A DNA stretch of 64,000 nt from Heliopora coerulea (GCA_030142905.1 JASJOG010000157.1:580001-644000); one strand, 5' to 3'. Positions 34,045-45,578 are shown, counted from the stretch's first letter. The notes: a model not told the origin generated them from the sequence alone. Made by a program: numbers and translations.

Positions 34045-37000
34045 CAGGGGCGGATCTAGGGGGGGTGGATTGGGTGGCTAGCCACCCCCCCATTTGACTC
34101 AACTAACGTTGGTCTGCCATTTACCTCTTCCCAGTTCATGCCCAAATTTATGTAAAATATTATATTGTGGCAGTGTTAATAATTCCATATGTTTTACACA
34201 TAAGCAATAAAATACGATAAAGTAAATTGTGATACAACTACACCTGTCACCTGCTGATATTTGATACTTCTTATCACACAGTACATGATATTGTGGCTAA
34301 CATAAAGTTCTTCAGAACTTTCGGCTCCGCTGCCCTACATGCCGCCGTGTGTTAAAAACATGGCGGCGTGAAACATTTAAATTAGCGTTGTTTTGCATAA
34401 CTAACTTTTCGATCACAATGAAACGACGTAGACAGAACACTTTGGATGCTTTTCTTACAAAAGAAGTTCCTGGACAAGGAGAAGGCTCAAACAATTCAAC
34501 AACTTCTAATGAACGTCAAAGTCAGCCAGAGCAAGATCGTATCAATACTTTCGATTCAAACTCGACAGCAACTCCACTGGCTGCACGAGTCCCTCAGACT
34601 GCTCAAGGTGGTCATTCAAAAGAAGTTGACCAAAATGTCTTGATACTTGTCGCGCCCTATGACGTAAGTGAAATTCTTATCGCTCAGAAAATGGGAAGAA
34701 CATTAAGTGACGCTATTAAAGTAGATTTTCTCGACAAATGCTGGCGACCAGCAGCATCCGATGCTGATCATCTTGATAAACGACAGTTTGGACCCAAGAA
34801 GACCATTTGCTTTCAACTTAAATGGCTAGATCAACGTAGATGGCTGGCTTACAGTGCACACACCGAATTTAGAGGAGGTTGGTGTTTGTCATGTCTTCTC
34901 TTTCTAACTGATCGAGAGAAAGAGTCATTAGGAGTCTTTGTGAAAACACCATTTACAAACTATAACAAGTCCAAAGAGAAGCTTGATGCTCACGAAACTA
35001 CAGAGTACCACAACAGATGTATCGAACGTGCTGGTTGTATTCGGGCCCAGATTGCAAATATTGAAAACCGCATCGATACACAGATCAATACAATAGCTCT
35101 GCAGAATGTCCAGAGAAATAAAGCAGTACTGCCTTTTATCGTAGATGCTGTTTTGCTGTGTGTGAAGCAGCAGCTTGCTTTGCGCGGACACAGGGACGAT
35201 GACGTACAATTTGATCAACCGCCTACAAGCAATGAAGGTAATTTCGTCGCCATTGTACGACTCCTGGCCGATAGCAACCCTGTTCTAAAAGAGTATCTTA
35301 CTTCAGGGCCACGAAACGCACGGTATACAAGCAAAACCATCCAAAACGAACTCATTGAAGTGATTGCTCACTTGATTCGTGACTACTTCCGCCAGTGCCT
35401 TGAAAAGAGTCCCCATTTCGCTTTAATTGGCGACGAGACGACATCTCAGGGACAGGAAGTTTTGTCGGTGTGTCTCCGCCTACTTGACTTCATCGCTAAC
35501 CCATCCAAACCAACAAAGCGTGAAGTTTTAATCGATATGTGTGATTTGCGTAGAATCACTGGAGAGGCTATAGCCACCGCAATTCGAGACAGCTTAGAGA
35601 GGCAAGGAATCAATCTCGCAAATTGTCGGGGCCAGGCTTACGACAAGACTGCGTCGATGAGCTCAGATAAGAAAGGCGTTCAAGCTGAAATAGGCAAGTT
35701 TGCACCAGATGCAGAATATCAAGGTTGCTGCCTTCATTCTCTTAACCTTGTGATCTGTCAAGCTTGCAAAATTCCGTCAATTCAAAATATGATGGATTCA
35801 TGTCGAGAACTATAAAGTTTCTTCGACAACTCCCCCAAACGCCAAAAATTCTTTGAAGTTATCATCCACGCCTTCTCGCCAGAAAATAAGAGGAAAAAGC
35901 TAAAGAGTTTATGCAAGACCCGGTGGATCGAAAGGCACTCCACGTTTGAAACCATTTTCGACTTGTATGAGTATATCGTCATCACACTGAATGAAATATG
36001 TGAGCCCACAAACGATGACCGTTTTTATCAGAATAACGAGACATGGGACTGGGACGCCAAAACCAAGACAATGGCAAATGGACTGCGGCACATTATGAGC
36101 AACTTTGGACACATTGTCAACTTCGTTTGTGCCAAGGAACTACTGGAGTCTATGCGACCACTTGTCTGCGCCCTACAAGGCGAACTCATGGAAGTATATT
36201 TCGGATTCCAGAAAATTGAAGAAGTCATCTGTTGCTACCAAGAGATACGCAGTGAAATCAATGCACGGTTTCAGCTCATGTATGAAAAAGTCAAGACTCT
36301 GGCAGAAATGGTTGGGTCGACTGAACAACGCCCGCGAGTTTGCAGTCGACAAAGGAATCGAGAAAACTGCCCAGCTGAGACAGTACAAGAATACTGGAGA
36401 CGAACGGTGGCAATACCGTTTGTTGATGTTATCTGCTCGGAATTACAATGTCACTTTAGTGAGGACAAAAGAACGCATTATGAGCTGTGTGCCTTGATTC
36501 CTCAGGTTATCGTCACAAAGAGAATGGAGGCTGTAGTAGAACTCGGCCGAGTTTTACACGAGAAATGGAATCACGTGATGCCGCTACCATCGGCTTTTGA
36601 CAGTGAACTTTTACGCTGGATGAACTACTGGAAACGACAACCGCAGCCAGTTGCAAGCAGCTCAGTTACGTCTATTCTGGCAACACATGCGGACAACATA
36701 TTCTTCCCAAACGTGAGAGAACTTCTGAAGATTCTTGCTGTTTTGCCCATAGGTAGCACAGAAGCAGAGCGATCATTCTCATGCATTCGTAGAATTCATA
36801 CTTGGCTTCGGAGCTCCATGACGACCTCCCGACTTTCCAATTCGGCTCTTGCTGCCATGCACAGTCACACGACAATTCCGATCAACAGAAACCAGATTTG
36901 TGAACGTTTCATGGCCCTACACTCCAGAAGAATGAATGCATCTTCGCTTTTCATAGACAAAACAAATATTTTTCAACAATCGGTTAAAGGTACTAACTGA

Positions 37001-37233
37001 CTGTTGTGTTCGGTTTATAACAATTCTATAAATGACTGAGGTTAAAGCTTTTAATTACCTAAAAGTGTATGCATTGAATATTTTTAATAGTCCAAATATA
37101 TTCACTTTATTTCGTATGTTCCTAAAACTAAAACTCTTCTTAAAAACCGTTCTGGAAGCGCTACAGACTGCACCTAAAAGCCCAGGATTTGCCCTTGGCC
37201 ACCCCCCTTTTAAATATCCTAGATCCGCCACTG
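34045..37233 (+). mobile_element. Nearly full-length hAT transposon
   Basis: Terminal inverted repeats are CAGGGGCGGATCTAG and, at the right end, the inverse of CAGTGGCGGATCTAG (one mismatch in 15). AAACA flanks both ends (34040-34044, 37234-37238), a 5-base target duplication as in the hAT5 group. A perfect 16-base palindrome gggtggctagccaccc lies just inside the left end and a G-rich/C-rich pair around it. The single gene inside is a hAT transposase broken by one stop codon. It sits in the intron between the 33489-33590 and 37881-37955 exons of the dead GCAT locus. Confidence 0.88.
34418..37000 (+). pseudogene. hAT transposase with one nonsense codon
   Basis: The frame can start at MKRRRQNTLDAFL (ATG 34418) or at an upstream ATG at 34349. 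A TTF-type zinc-finger region around residues 125-215 (RWLAYSAHTEFRGGWCLSCL, then YHNRCIERA) is followed by a DUF4371-like part and RNase H-like blocks (ALIGDETTSQ, CCLHSLNLVICQA). The C-terminal hAT dimerisation region has LKILAVLPIGSTEAERSFSC. The frame is continuous from 34349 to 37000 except for a TAA at 35813-35815, between REL and SFFDNSPKR. A single substitution from a Tyr codon would explain it. Otherwise the protein looks full-length, about 860 residues, so the copy died recently. Such transposases cut and paste elements with matching ends, possibly including the non-autonomous relatives nearby. Confidence 0.85.
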
Positions 37234-38205
37234 AAACATAAGATGAAAACCTTGAAATGTTAAACCTTGTACGTAAGCTTTGCGTTTCTACAGGATATAT
37301 CAGTTTTATGTCTTTAATGTAAATACCATGTTATAATTTAATTCGATACAGCAGCAGTGTTATCTCATATAATGCGGGAGACTTTGTTTAGATTGCTCAT
37401 ATTTTGTAAATAAAATAGTTAAACTTTTTGGGCGACTCGTAAACCTGTTCGCTTGACTCTGCCGACCATATCAGCCCTTTTAGTGTGGTCCACGAAGGGA
37501 ATGTTCCTTGCGCAATTTTCCCTCCCAAGCTAACAATTCGCGCAATTTGTTCTCATCAATGAGATATCGTGCAGTTTAAAAAGTAATTTGCAAGATCTGT
37601 GCGAGTTTGGCACCAATTGAAGCCTTCAAATCCAGCTAGGCGCCGCAGCCTAAAATACGAGAATAGAGCCCTCAAATTGTAGGAAATACATTTTCAGAGA
37701 CCCAAGAATTCAAAAATTTTGCGGGGGAGTATGCCCCCGGACCCCTTTATGCTTCCCAGGACCGGGCATCACACAAACTTTGACTACACCGTTGCTGGTC
37801 TGTATTTTCTTTTTTTTTGATTTGTGTGGTTAAGTAGTTGTGTTGCGGCATTGGTAACGTTTTTATGTTTTTATCTCAAGGAGGAAATTATCCAATCTAT
37901 CTAGTCATGCTTGGCGATGCTAGTTTGGTGGTAGAATTTATGGATGAGATGTTAGGTAAGACCAGCATGTCCTGTTGCCGTCTCTGAATGTTTTTAACAA
38001 TCCGCAAGGATTTTTCATGGCCCTGGATACAAAGTTGCTCAAGCTCTTCTATCTTTCGTCTGATTGTCTGTCTATCCACAGGGACGGCGGAGCAAAATTT
38101 CGGGTGGGGGGTTAATTACATAAAGACAGCTTTTTGCATGTTTCCCCGAAAATTTTCACAACAAACGTTCGGGAAAGTTGTTTTTTAAACGTTATTTTGG
38201 GAAAA

Positions 38206-38475
38206 AAGTGTGTGTGTGTGTGTGTGTGAGTACGTGTGTGTGTGTGTGAGTACGTGTGTGTGTGTGTGTGTGTTGGCTAAAGCCCCCCTGCCAACCGCTT
38301 CCGGCGTCCCTGATCCGTACCGTGGTACATCGACTGTCCATCCACCCGTCCGCCTTCTTATTTGCTTGTCCGTCTATTCATCCGTCGGTCTATTTCCTTG
38401 ACTGTTCATTCGTCAGTCTTTGTCGGTCTGTCTCCATCAGTCTTTCTGTCTATTTGTCTGTGAAACATTTTTGAT
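38206..38475. repeat. (TG)n and degenerate tetranucleotide repeats
   Basis: A (TG)n tract with gtgagtac interruptions (38206-38275) is followed, after about 55 ordinary bases, by degenerate cttgtccgtc / tcagtct-type repeats. Cys/Val and Ser-rich frames over it are artefacts. Confidence 0.85.
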
Positions 38476-38743
38476 CTTTATTCTTGCACAACGCTAAAAG
38501 ACTCGCTCTAATGTGAGATACGTATTTGATCTTTTCCAGAAAGGAATATCTATGTCGTTAGATTCACATTTTCGGTTATCCCTGTTGGTAAGTTTTAGTG
38601 GAGTAGTAAAAATGCTGGCACAGACATAAATGTATCCGTACAATACCCTAATACGGAGACACCTACACAAATCCAAGACCTGCGTTACTAAACATGCGTA
38701 ATGATCATCAGGACACCAGCAATTGAACATGAGCCATAGGAGT

Positions 38744-39487
38744 CAGGGGCTGATCAAGCGGGAGGTGGATAGGTTGGCTAACCACACACACTCCCCCCCC
38801 CCCCATTTGATGTGCATGCAGCTATATTTCACAACTTTGTGATCATTGTATCGTATCATACTATCGCATCGCATGGCATCAACGGCCAAACATAACCAAG
38901 GTTTTTTCGAGACACAAATCGGTACAAAGCAGATTGCTGATTACCTGTACTTTCAACTAAGCGATTTAAGTAGATGGAATGTAAACAAACCTTTGGGACT
39001 AGCAGATACTATGGCAAATGGTAAAACAATAAATATCTACATCGTTCTTGAAAGGGTAGTAGATATTTATTGTATTACCATTCGCGATGGTATCTGCTGG
39101 TCTCAAAGCTCTGTTTAAATTTTTCACCATGAAAAAGTTGTTATTTTAGATGGAATGTCAATGTATTGATGAAATATTGGCTGGCCGATGAATGAATCAA
39201 TGATTTATTTAATGTCAATTTCGCAGGAAGTGGTCACCCAAGTGGTCCGCATTGTCATTGCTTCTATTGGTACAGAACTATAATCCCAAATGCCCAGGAA
39301 GCATATACTTAATTCAAAATTTTTGCACATAATTATAAACTCTAGTATATATGCAGCAAACTTACATTTCCTGTAATTTCTTGAGTATAATTAAGATTCT
39401 CCAAATCAAAATTTTCCCGGGGGTATGCTCCCAGTCCCCCCCAGAAGTGCCACAAACCGGTCAAAATTAACCTTGGATCCGCCCCTG
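38744..39487. mobile_element. Non-autonomous hAT relative with internal hairpin
   Basis: The left end CAGGGGCTGATCAAG and the inverted right end of CAGGGGCGGATCCAAG resemble the hAT element at 34.0-37.2 kb. So does the subterminal ggaggtggataggttggcta ... ccccatttga. Inside, arms of about 46 bases (around 38996-39041 and 39056-39101) form an inverted repeat. There is no ORF of note and no clear target duplication. Confidence 0.65.
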
Positions 39488-39599
39488 AGGCTCACGTAAA
39501 AAGCTTGATAACTTGCAATATTACATAAAATATTCGATCCTAATATACTGTAAAATTTTATATTTACGTTTACAACTTGTTGAATTTAATTAAAAAAAC

Positions 39600-42540
39600 T
39601 TTAAAACATAATATTACCGGGCACAACCCCTTCTTCAGATGAACCTGCTTTCAACAACGGGAGTCTATATATCATTACAGAAGTCATTTGCAAATTACAA
39701 GTCTCTCACATTAATCCCCAAAGGGACAAAACTATTAATTTTTTCCGCCCAAAAGCTTTCCCTTTTTGTAGGGTCACTCTTGTCCGTAACATCTATTATT
39801 TGAACTTCCAAATCCTCTAATCCCAAATAACCTTCTTCAAAAAATACGCATATAAATGTTCTCCACAAATACCCCTCTGTCCCTTACCATATCGATTCGT
39901 CGAACTCTTATGGTTATTAAATCTCTTTCTAAATTCCGTTATCGTGCTTCCTACACACTGTTTGGCACACTTCTTACATGTAATCAAATAAACCACCCCA
40001 CTTGAACCACAGTCAAAAGAATGGTTGATATGAAAAGATTTCGTTTCAACCGTACTTTCAAAAATAAAACCCGTTTCAACAAATTTACAAATCTTACACT
40101 TAACCTTTCCACAAACAAACATTCCCTTGTCGGATTGAATCTCTGGTTCTAATTTAGCCCTAACCCAAAAACCTTCAATATATCTTGGTCATCTAAAGCT
40201 TACAATGGGTGATTCAGGTAATATACTTTTTAACAAAGGTGACCATTCAACCAATACCTGTAATTCTCTGAGGATGCGGTGAATTTTCAACAGAGCAGGG
40301 TGAGAATTAGGAAGTAAAACCATCCTTTCCTTTTTATCGCGACTGCGTTTTTGATTTCCACATGAAAGCTCCGAACGCCCAATTTCCCTCACCCTACTGC
40401 ATTGACTATCAACCAAATCCTCTTTATAACCTCTATTAACCTGAAAACCTTTCAAGTCCATTAATCTTTTTTCAAATTTATCCTCCGAATCACAAAATCA
40501 TTTCAATCTCAAAGCCTGACCATAAGGTATACCTTTCTTTACATGTGGTGGATGGCAAGATCTAAAATTGAAATACTGATGTGCATCAGTGGGTTTATGA
40601 TACACATCCGTACTCAATTTACCATCCTCCAGAGACACCATAACATCGAGATAAGAAATCTTTTCTCAACTAATTTCCCATGTAAACTTGATAGTTTCAT
40701 GATACGAGTTCAACTTCCCCAATAAAACTCTCAAGCTCCTGAGGACCATGAAGCCATATCATAAAAATATCATCCAAAAAACGAAACTATATCCACGGGC
40801 TAAATCTACATGAAGAAAGAAAATTCATTTCCCAATTATCCATAAATATATTAGCAAAACCCGGCGCAAATTTAGTTCCTATTGCCGTTCCCAACTTCTG
40901 ACGGTATATTTTCCTTTCAAATTCAAAATAATTATTTCCCAAAGCCAACTGCGCCAATTTGATCAAGCCATCTGCTAATTGTTGTCCAAAATCCGAAGTC
41001 ACCGCCCTTTTAAGTGCTTTCAAGCCCTCCTCGTGAGGTTTATGAGGATATAATCCTACAACATCGATCGTACACAAAATGGCCGTCCTCGGTATAAAAC
41101 CTCACTCCTTCAATTTACAAGGAAAACCCATAATATCCCTAATTATCGACGGTACTTTCACAACAAGTGGTTGAATATGAAAGTCCAAAAACTCTGAAAT
41201 TCTCTCCGTGGCTGTACCAAAATTCGAAATCACCAAACGACGCGGTACATTTTCAAGTCTTTTCTGAATTTTGGTTAGTAAATAAAATCTACTCAATTTA
41301 GAGTAGTAACCTTGCAAGTATTTCTGATTATCTTTATCAATATATCCTCTTTCTACCAACGAATCAAGACTTTGGGAAATAAGATCAGTAACTTTATCAA
41401 GACAAACATTGTCAATTCTTTCATAAACTGCCTCTCCCCCAAGCTGAGCATATGCCTCCCGACAATAATCCTTTCTACTCCATATAACTACCGCTGAACC
41501 TTTATCCGCTTCCTTAATAACTATATCCCTATAAATTTCCTTGAAGCTTTCCCTTCTTCCATAGTCAGATTACCATAATCCTACCAACTTTACTCAAGAA
41601 AGAATCCGATCTTCTAATCCCTTCAAATAAACCTCTACCATTAGATCAATATCCCTTGGGACCCAGGCTGACTTTTCTCTTAACCGTCGAAACCCATATT
41701 ACTATAAGACAATTCATTATTCCTGTCACTAGCATAAAAAAAAGTCTTACATTTCAATCTACGAGAAAATTCCTTAAGATCATTTTTTATCGCCGAAAAA
41801 TCCAACTCCCGTGGGGTAGGGTAAAATTTAATTCCTTTAGATAAAAGAGAAACCTCAGCCTCAGTCAACTTTCTTTCTGAAAGATTAACTACATTGTCAC
41901 TAATAAAATACCGTCTTTCTTCTACTTCCAAATTTCTGGGCCGAATTTCTTGATTTCCTCTTCCTTCTTCATTACTTGAACCAATTTGTTCTCGTTCAAT
42001 TTCTTCAACTTCTTCTTCATTAACTGCAACTTCTCCGTCTTGCACGTGTTCTTTCCTCGTCTCGTCTTCATTCTGATTTTCTGCTTTCTCCTCATCGTTA
42101 TTTCTAATACCCAAACCACTTTCCTTTCCAGCACCAAAATCTCCTTCATTATTCCTTACCACATTTCTAACTAGCTCCTTCAAATTTCCCCTAGCCTCCT
42201 TCGTCAAACCCATCTTAGGCGTCCGTCCAAAACTCAATAACCAACCATCCACCTTTTTCCTTTTCCTTCTCTCCAATTCTTTGGATAAATAACCTTCAAT
42301 ATCTAACAACCTCACCCAACCCTCTACCAATGTTTTCCCTCTCTCCCTCATTAATCGCAATATACGACCTTCGTAATCCTCCACCAAATCTTTCTGTATA
42401 TTTCTTGCTTCATTCTTTAATAATTACGTCAAACTCCTCTCCGCATCTCGCAAAATCCCACGCCATTCTTCTTCAAACCTCTGTGAAACCTTCCCCAAAA
42501 ACGCTTTCTTCATTAAGTTGAGTCCTTTCGGTGTTACGTT
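39600..42540 (-). mobile_element. Degenerate Penelope-like element
   Basis: Minus-strand order: N-terminal region 42387-41680 (acidic stretch, then NLSERKLTEAEVSLLSKG, typical of PLEs); reverse transcriptase pieces 41359-41102 (FYLLTKIQKR, ISEFLDFHIQPL) and 41077-40787 (MCTIDVVGLYPHKPHEEGL, GTAIGTKFAPGFANIFMD); linker 40461-40189; GIY-YIG endonuclease 40122-39817 (GVVYLITCKKCAKQCVGSTI, then FRKRFNNHKSS). Several frameshifts break the frame. A degenerate hammerhead core (CTGAAGA ... CCCGGTAA on the minus strand) lies at about 39612-39638. PLEs use the endonuclease and RT for retrotransposition. Confidence 0.85.
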
Positions 42541-42699
42541 CATAGCTAAGCTTCTTGACTAAACCTCCTCATAATGTTGAACTCGGACCAACTTGTAACG
42601 CAAATCCTTCAGTGCTAAAAATTCTCTACCGTTGTCATGCATCTTTTCCAATAGTAAAATATAGAAACATCAGGGCCAATAATAAAATATAAAAACATC

Positions 42700-42703
42700 A
42701 AGA

Positions 42704-42744
<41 letters not shown>

Positions 42745-43241
42745 GTATATTAATATATATTTATATAATAATAATATAATAATATATATTAATAATATAT
42801 TATTTATATATTATATATAAACCAAAGGTGAGGACCAGAAAGCTTGTAGTGTTGGTTTGAAAATGAAGAGCGCTCAATACCATACCAGTAGAGCGAATAA
42901 AGAAGTAAAATAGACAAAATTTTTGATGTCGCTACTCTGAGTTTCACGCGCTCAGGGTAGCGACAGCAAAAATTTTGTCTATTTTACTTCTATATTATAT
43001 ATATTATATATATATTATATATATATTATATATATATTATATATATATATTATATATATATATTATATATATATATATTATTTATATATATATATTTATA
43101 TATACATATTATATATATATATATTATATATATATATATTATATATGTATATATTATATATGTATATATTATAATATATATATATATATTATATATATAT
43201 ATTATATATATTATATATAATATATAATAATATAATATATC
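42700..43241. repeat. AT-dinucleotide-rich tract with a hairpin
   Basis: (TA)n and tatat/atatt repeats occur at 42705-42820 and 42992-43241. Between them is ordinary sequence ending in the hairpin at 42901-42991. Tyr/Ile ORFs across it are artefacts. Confidence 0.9.
42901..42991. repeat. ~42-bp-arm hairpin
   Basis: agaagtaaaatagacaaaat at the left is matched by its perfect inverse at the right, continuing with a few mismatches to ctctgag / ctcaggg around the loop. It lies next to AT repeats at the broken 5' side of the plus-strand PLE. Confidence 0.85.
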
Positions 43242-44345
43242 GCTGACATCTATTCCAAGCCCACAGATAGTCATTTGTACTTGCCATTCACTAGTTCGCA
43301 TCCCTATCATTGTAAAAAAGTCATATTTTACAGGGTGGCATTAAGAGTTAAACGTAATTGTTCTACTGCTGGATTTACTGCAAAGGCGTGCTCTAAATAT
43401 AAGGCGTACTTCAAGCAACAAAATTATGATATGAAGTTGGTTGACAAACAATTTGAAGCCATGCAAAGGGAAAGATCCAATATTCTTAAGCCTGAGAACA
43501 AATTTACGAAAAAGACGTTCCCCTTACTGCTGGAATACAATCCTAGGACGCCTAACGTAAGTAAAATTATTAAAAGGCATATGCATCTAATTCATTCTGT
43601 GGCTGGTTTGCAAGAAATATTTCCTGCGGGATCTATTATTCCAGCATATAGAAGAACGAAGAATTTGAAGGATATGTTAACTCCATCCAGATTTAAAGTT
43701 AATGTTGAAAATAATAATGCTAATCTGGGTGTAGTAGGTTGTATTAAATGTAAAAGTAAGTGTGATCTATGGACCAACTATTTAGTGGAAAGTGATAGAT
43801 TTACTAGTTTGTCTACAGGGCGTTTTTATAAAATTAAACAAGCCCTGTATTGTATCTCCACCAATGTTGTTTATTTAGCATCGTGTAGGAAATGTAAGTT
43901 ACCACACGTAGGTTACACTTCCAACCAGTTTAAAGTTAGATTTCGCAACCATAAATCGGCTATGAATACCGGTAAAAATACCTGTGAGGTCGCCATTCAT
44001 TTTAACAACACTCCTCATTCCTTGACAGAATTTTAGTTTATTATTATTGAAAAGGTTATTAACGCTCAGGAAAAAGAAAAAACCCTTTTACTTAGGAAGA
44101 CCTATTGGGCTGCCCAATTAGGTATCTTGCAACCCACTAGTCTTAATAAGAGGTGCGAGGATCGTGCTAAGATACGCATTAATTATAATAAGTAGGGTAT
44201 TCATTTTAATGTTAATTAGTATGTTAATTATTTATGACTTTGTATATGTAGAGGTCTCCTCTAAAAAAATCTTTTTAAGGAGTTTTTTAACTGATGAAGG
44301 ACAAATGTCCGAAACGTCTTTTTAATAAACGTTTTTAATGGACCA
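43242..44345 (+). mobile_element. 5'-truncated Penelope-like element, plus strand
   Basis: Starting at DIYSKPTDSHLYLPF just after the AT tract, the frame covers the C-terminal RT region and linker (YRVALRVKRNCS, FPLLLEYNPRTPNVSKI, AYRRTKNLKDML). The GIY-YIG endonuclease follows (NVVYLASCRKC, HVGYTSNQFKVRFRNHKSAM). A TAG after LTEF (about 44034) is followed in the same frame by FIIIEKVINAQEKEK to a final stop near 44195. Only one nonsense change separates the two parts. The 3' end carries a hammerhead-like sequence. It is a different PLE family from its neighbours. Confidence 0.85.
44283..44342 (+). ncRNA. Hammerhead ribozyme candidate at PLE 3' end
   Basis: CTGATGA, a four-pair helix II (ggac aaat gtcc, with one extra A before it), GAA, then acgt ... 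acgt as helix III and T as the cleavage-site base. Helix I is partial (ttaa with ttaa-like sequence). The core bases are intact; folding of helix I is uncertain. Confidence 0.55.
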
Positions 44346-44404
44346 GTGAGAAGTTCCTCTGTCTCTCTTCATTCTATTCATAATATTTATATAATATATA
44401 TATA

Positions 44405-44481
44405 TTTAAATCCCGATAAAGCATTTGTGCTCGGTTTTTAAATATTACATATTTAAAATGAGAGCTTTATCGGGATTTAAA
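44405..44481. repeat. 18-bp perfect inverted repeat
   Basis: tttaaatcccgataaagc is matched by gctttatcgggatttaaa across a 41-base AT-rich loop. Confidence 0.85.
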
Positions 44482-44630
44482 AGTCGAAGCGATCGGTGAG
44501 GGTTTTATATCCGATAAAGCACGTACGAGTTTTTTTAGATGCCTTCTAAAATGAACCTCTTAATATGCTTCTTCGCCATGATAAGTTTGGAAATTTATAT
44601 TTTCTAAGCCGAAAAAATTAACTTCTTCCT

Positions 44631-44674
<44 letters not shown>

Positions 44675-44681
<7 letters not shown>

Positions 44682-45118
44682 AAAAGTTTGTTCTCAAGCT
44701 TTTATCTCAGAAAATTTCTGAGCTCCCCAACGGGAATCGAACCCGTGTCTCCCGATTGCCGGTACGGTTGTTTTACCACTAGACTATAGGGTCTCAGATG
44801 GCAAGCATGATGTTAATTAGAGACCTGGTTCGTGATATTGATATGCCTCTTTCGTACTTGAAAGCTGAACATACCACAATATCACAATATCAATATCATA
44901 TACAATATCACATTACTGGTATGTTCAGCTTTCAAGTACGAAAGAGGCATATCAATATCACGAACCAGGTCTCTAATTAACATCATGCTTGCCATCTGAG
45001 ACCCTATAGTCTAGTGGTAAAACAACCGTACCGGCAATCGGGAGACACGGGTTCGATTCCCGTTGGGGAGCTCAGAAATTTTCTGAGATAAAAGCTTGAG
45101 AACAAACTTTTCATCATA
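44675..45118. repeat. tRNA-like foldback: 202-bp inverted arms
   Basis: The arms (44675-44876 and 44917-45118) are mirror images with no indels and a 40-base spacer. Each arm carries a tRNA-like unit (tctagtggtaaaac, then acgggttcgattcccgt), a tail ctcagaaattttctgag plus aaaagcttgag, and on the other side a conserved catgcttgccatctgag flank. T and D arms look canonical but the anticodon stem does not pair well, so these are probably SINE heads, not tRNA genes. A (TA)n tract (44634-44677) abuts the left end. Confidence 0.85.
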
Positions 45119-45188
45119 CATATATCCAAGCTTACGAACATCTACACTTAGTAAGATGAAATTTACTAATACACAATATCACATCACA

Positions 45189-45380
45189 GGTGTGTTCAGT
45201 TTTCAAGTACGAAAGAGACACTTCAATATCACAAACCAGGTCTCTAATTAACATCCTGCGTGCCGTCTGAGACCCTATACTCTAGTGGTAAAACAACCGT
45301 ACCGGCAATCGGGAGACACGGGTTCGATTCCCGTTGGGGAGCTCAGAAATTTTCTGAGATAAAAGCTTGAGAACAAACTG
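45189..45380 (+). repeat. Third copy of the tRNA-like unit
   Basis: This is a direct repeat of the right arm of the foldback (ggtgtgttcag through gagaacaaac) with about ten differences. A tRNA-like B box acgggttcgattcccgt is present. Confidence 0.85.
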
Positions 45381-45420
45381 TAGTTATATGTATGTATATA
45401 TATACATACATATAACTACA
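45379..45420. repeat. Perfect 42-bp palindrome
   Basis: tgtagttatatgtatgtata is followed directly by its reverse complement with no spacer. Its right end overlaps helix I of the adjacent hammerhead ribozyme. Confidence 0.85.
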
Positions 45421-45460
45421 GACGGAACCGTTTCGGCCTACTGAGCCTCATCAGTGTAGT
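45415..45460 (-). ncRNA. Type I hammerhead ribozyme
   Basis: On the minus strand: actaca, CTGATGA, helix II ggct cagta ggcc, GAA, helix III acgg tt ccgt, cleavage-site C, then tgtagt, which pairs perfectly with actaca as helix I. All core positions are intact. Predicted cleavage is between 45421 and 45420. This short helix III form is the one known from Penelope-like elements. Confidence 0.88.
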
Positions 45461-45544
45461 GCTGACAAGCAGGATGGAGAAGTCTATATTATATAGGCAA
45501 CTCAAATGTCCCATGCCAGAGTGCTCTAACTAGAGACTAGTGAG

Positions 45545-45578
45545 CATATATATACATATATATATAGATATAGATATA

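Larger units (their letters stand above)
33614..37797. mobile_element. Older transposon shell containing the hAT element
   Basis: The left end CAGTAGCG-TAGCC is roughly matched by the inverted right end gactacaccgttgctg. A 5-base duplication GTCTG flanks the two ends (33609-33613 and 37798-37802). The intact-ended hAT element lies inside. The match between ends is imperfect, so this is a moderate call. Confidence 0.5.
26262..37955 (+). pseudogene. GCAT: Decayed glycine C-acetyltransferase (2-amino-3-ketobutyrate CoA ligase) locus
   Basis: Exon remnants are at about 26262-26502, 30047-30136, 30259-30479, 30705-30801, 31203-31289, 31603-31685, 32400-32508, 33489-33590 and 37881-37955. They encode GCAT blocks in order: AGTWKIERVITSRQGP, SSVRFICGTQ, SDELNHASIIDGVRLCKA, VFSLDGNVAPL, NSTLGKPLGG (PLP lysine retained), PYLFSNTLP, NYPIYLVMLGDA. 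GCAT is a mitochondrial PLP enzyme of threonine breakdown. Disablements seen: a TAG and frameshift near 30293; a TGA at 31258-31260 where the family has DECHATGF; an apparent one-base loss at the 32400 acceptor; a phase mismatch before 37881. The last exon(s) were not found, and no in-frame ATG is visible in exon 1. Several introns hold transposons. A functional copy is expected elsewhere. Confidence 0.8.

Noticed and set aside
38210..38401. Cys/Val ORF
   Set aside because: It derives from the (TG)n tract.
42975..43310. Long Tyr/Ile ORFs on both strands
   Set aside because: They are produced by the TA-rich repeat.
44995..45071. Functional tRNA gene
   Set aside because: D and T arms look tRNA-like but the anticodon stem does not pair, and three copies occur within a repeat unit with a common tail, so SINE heads fit better.
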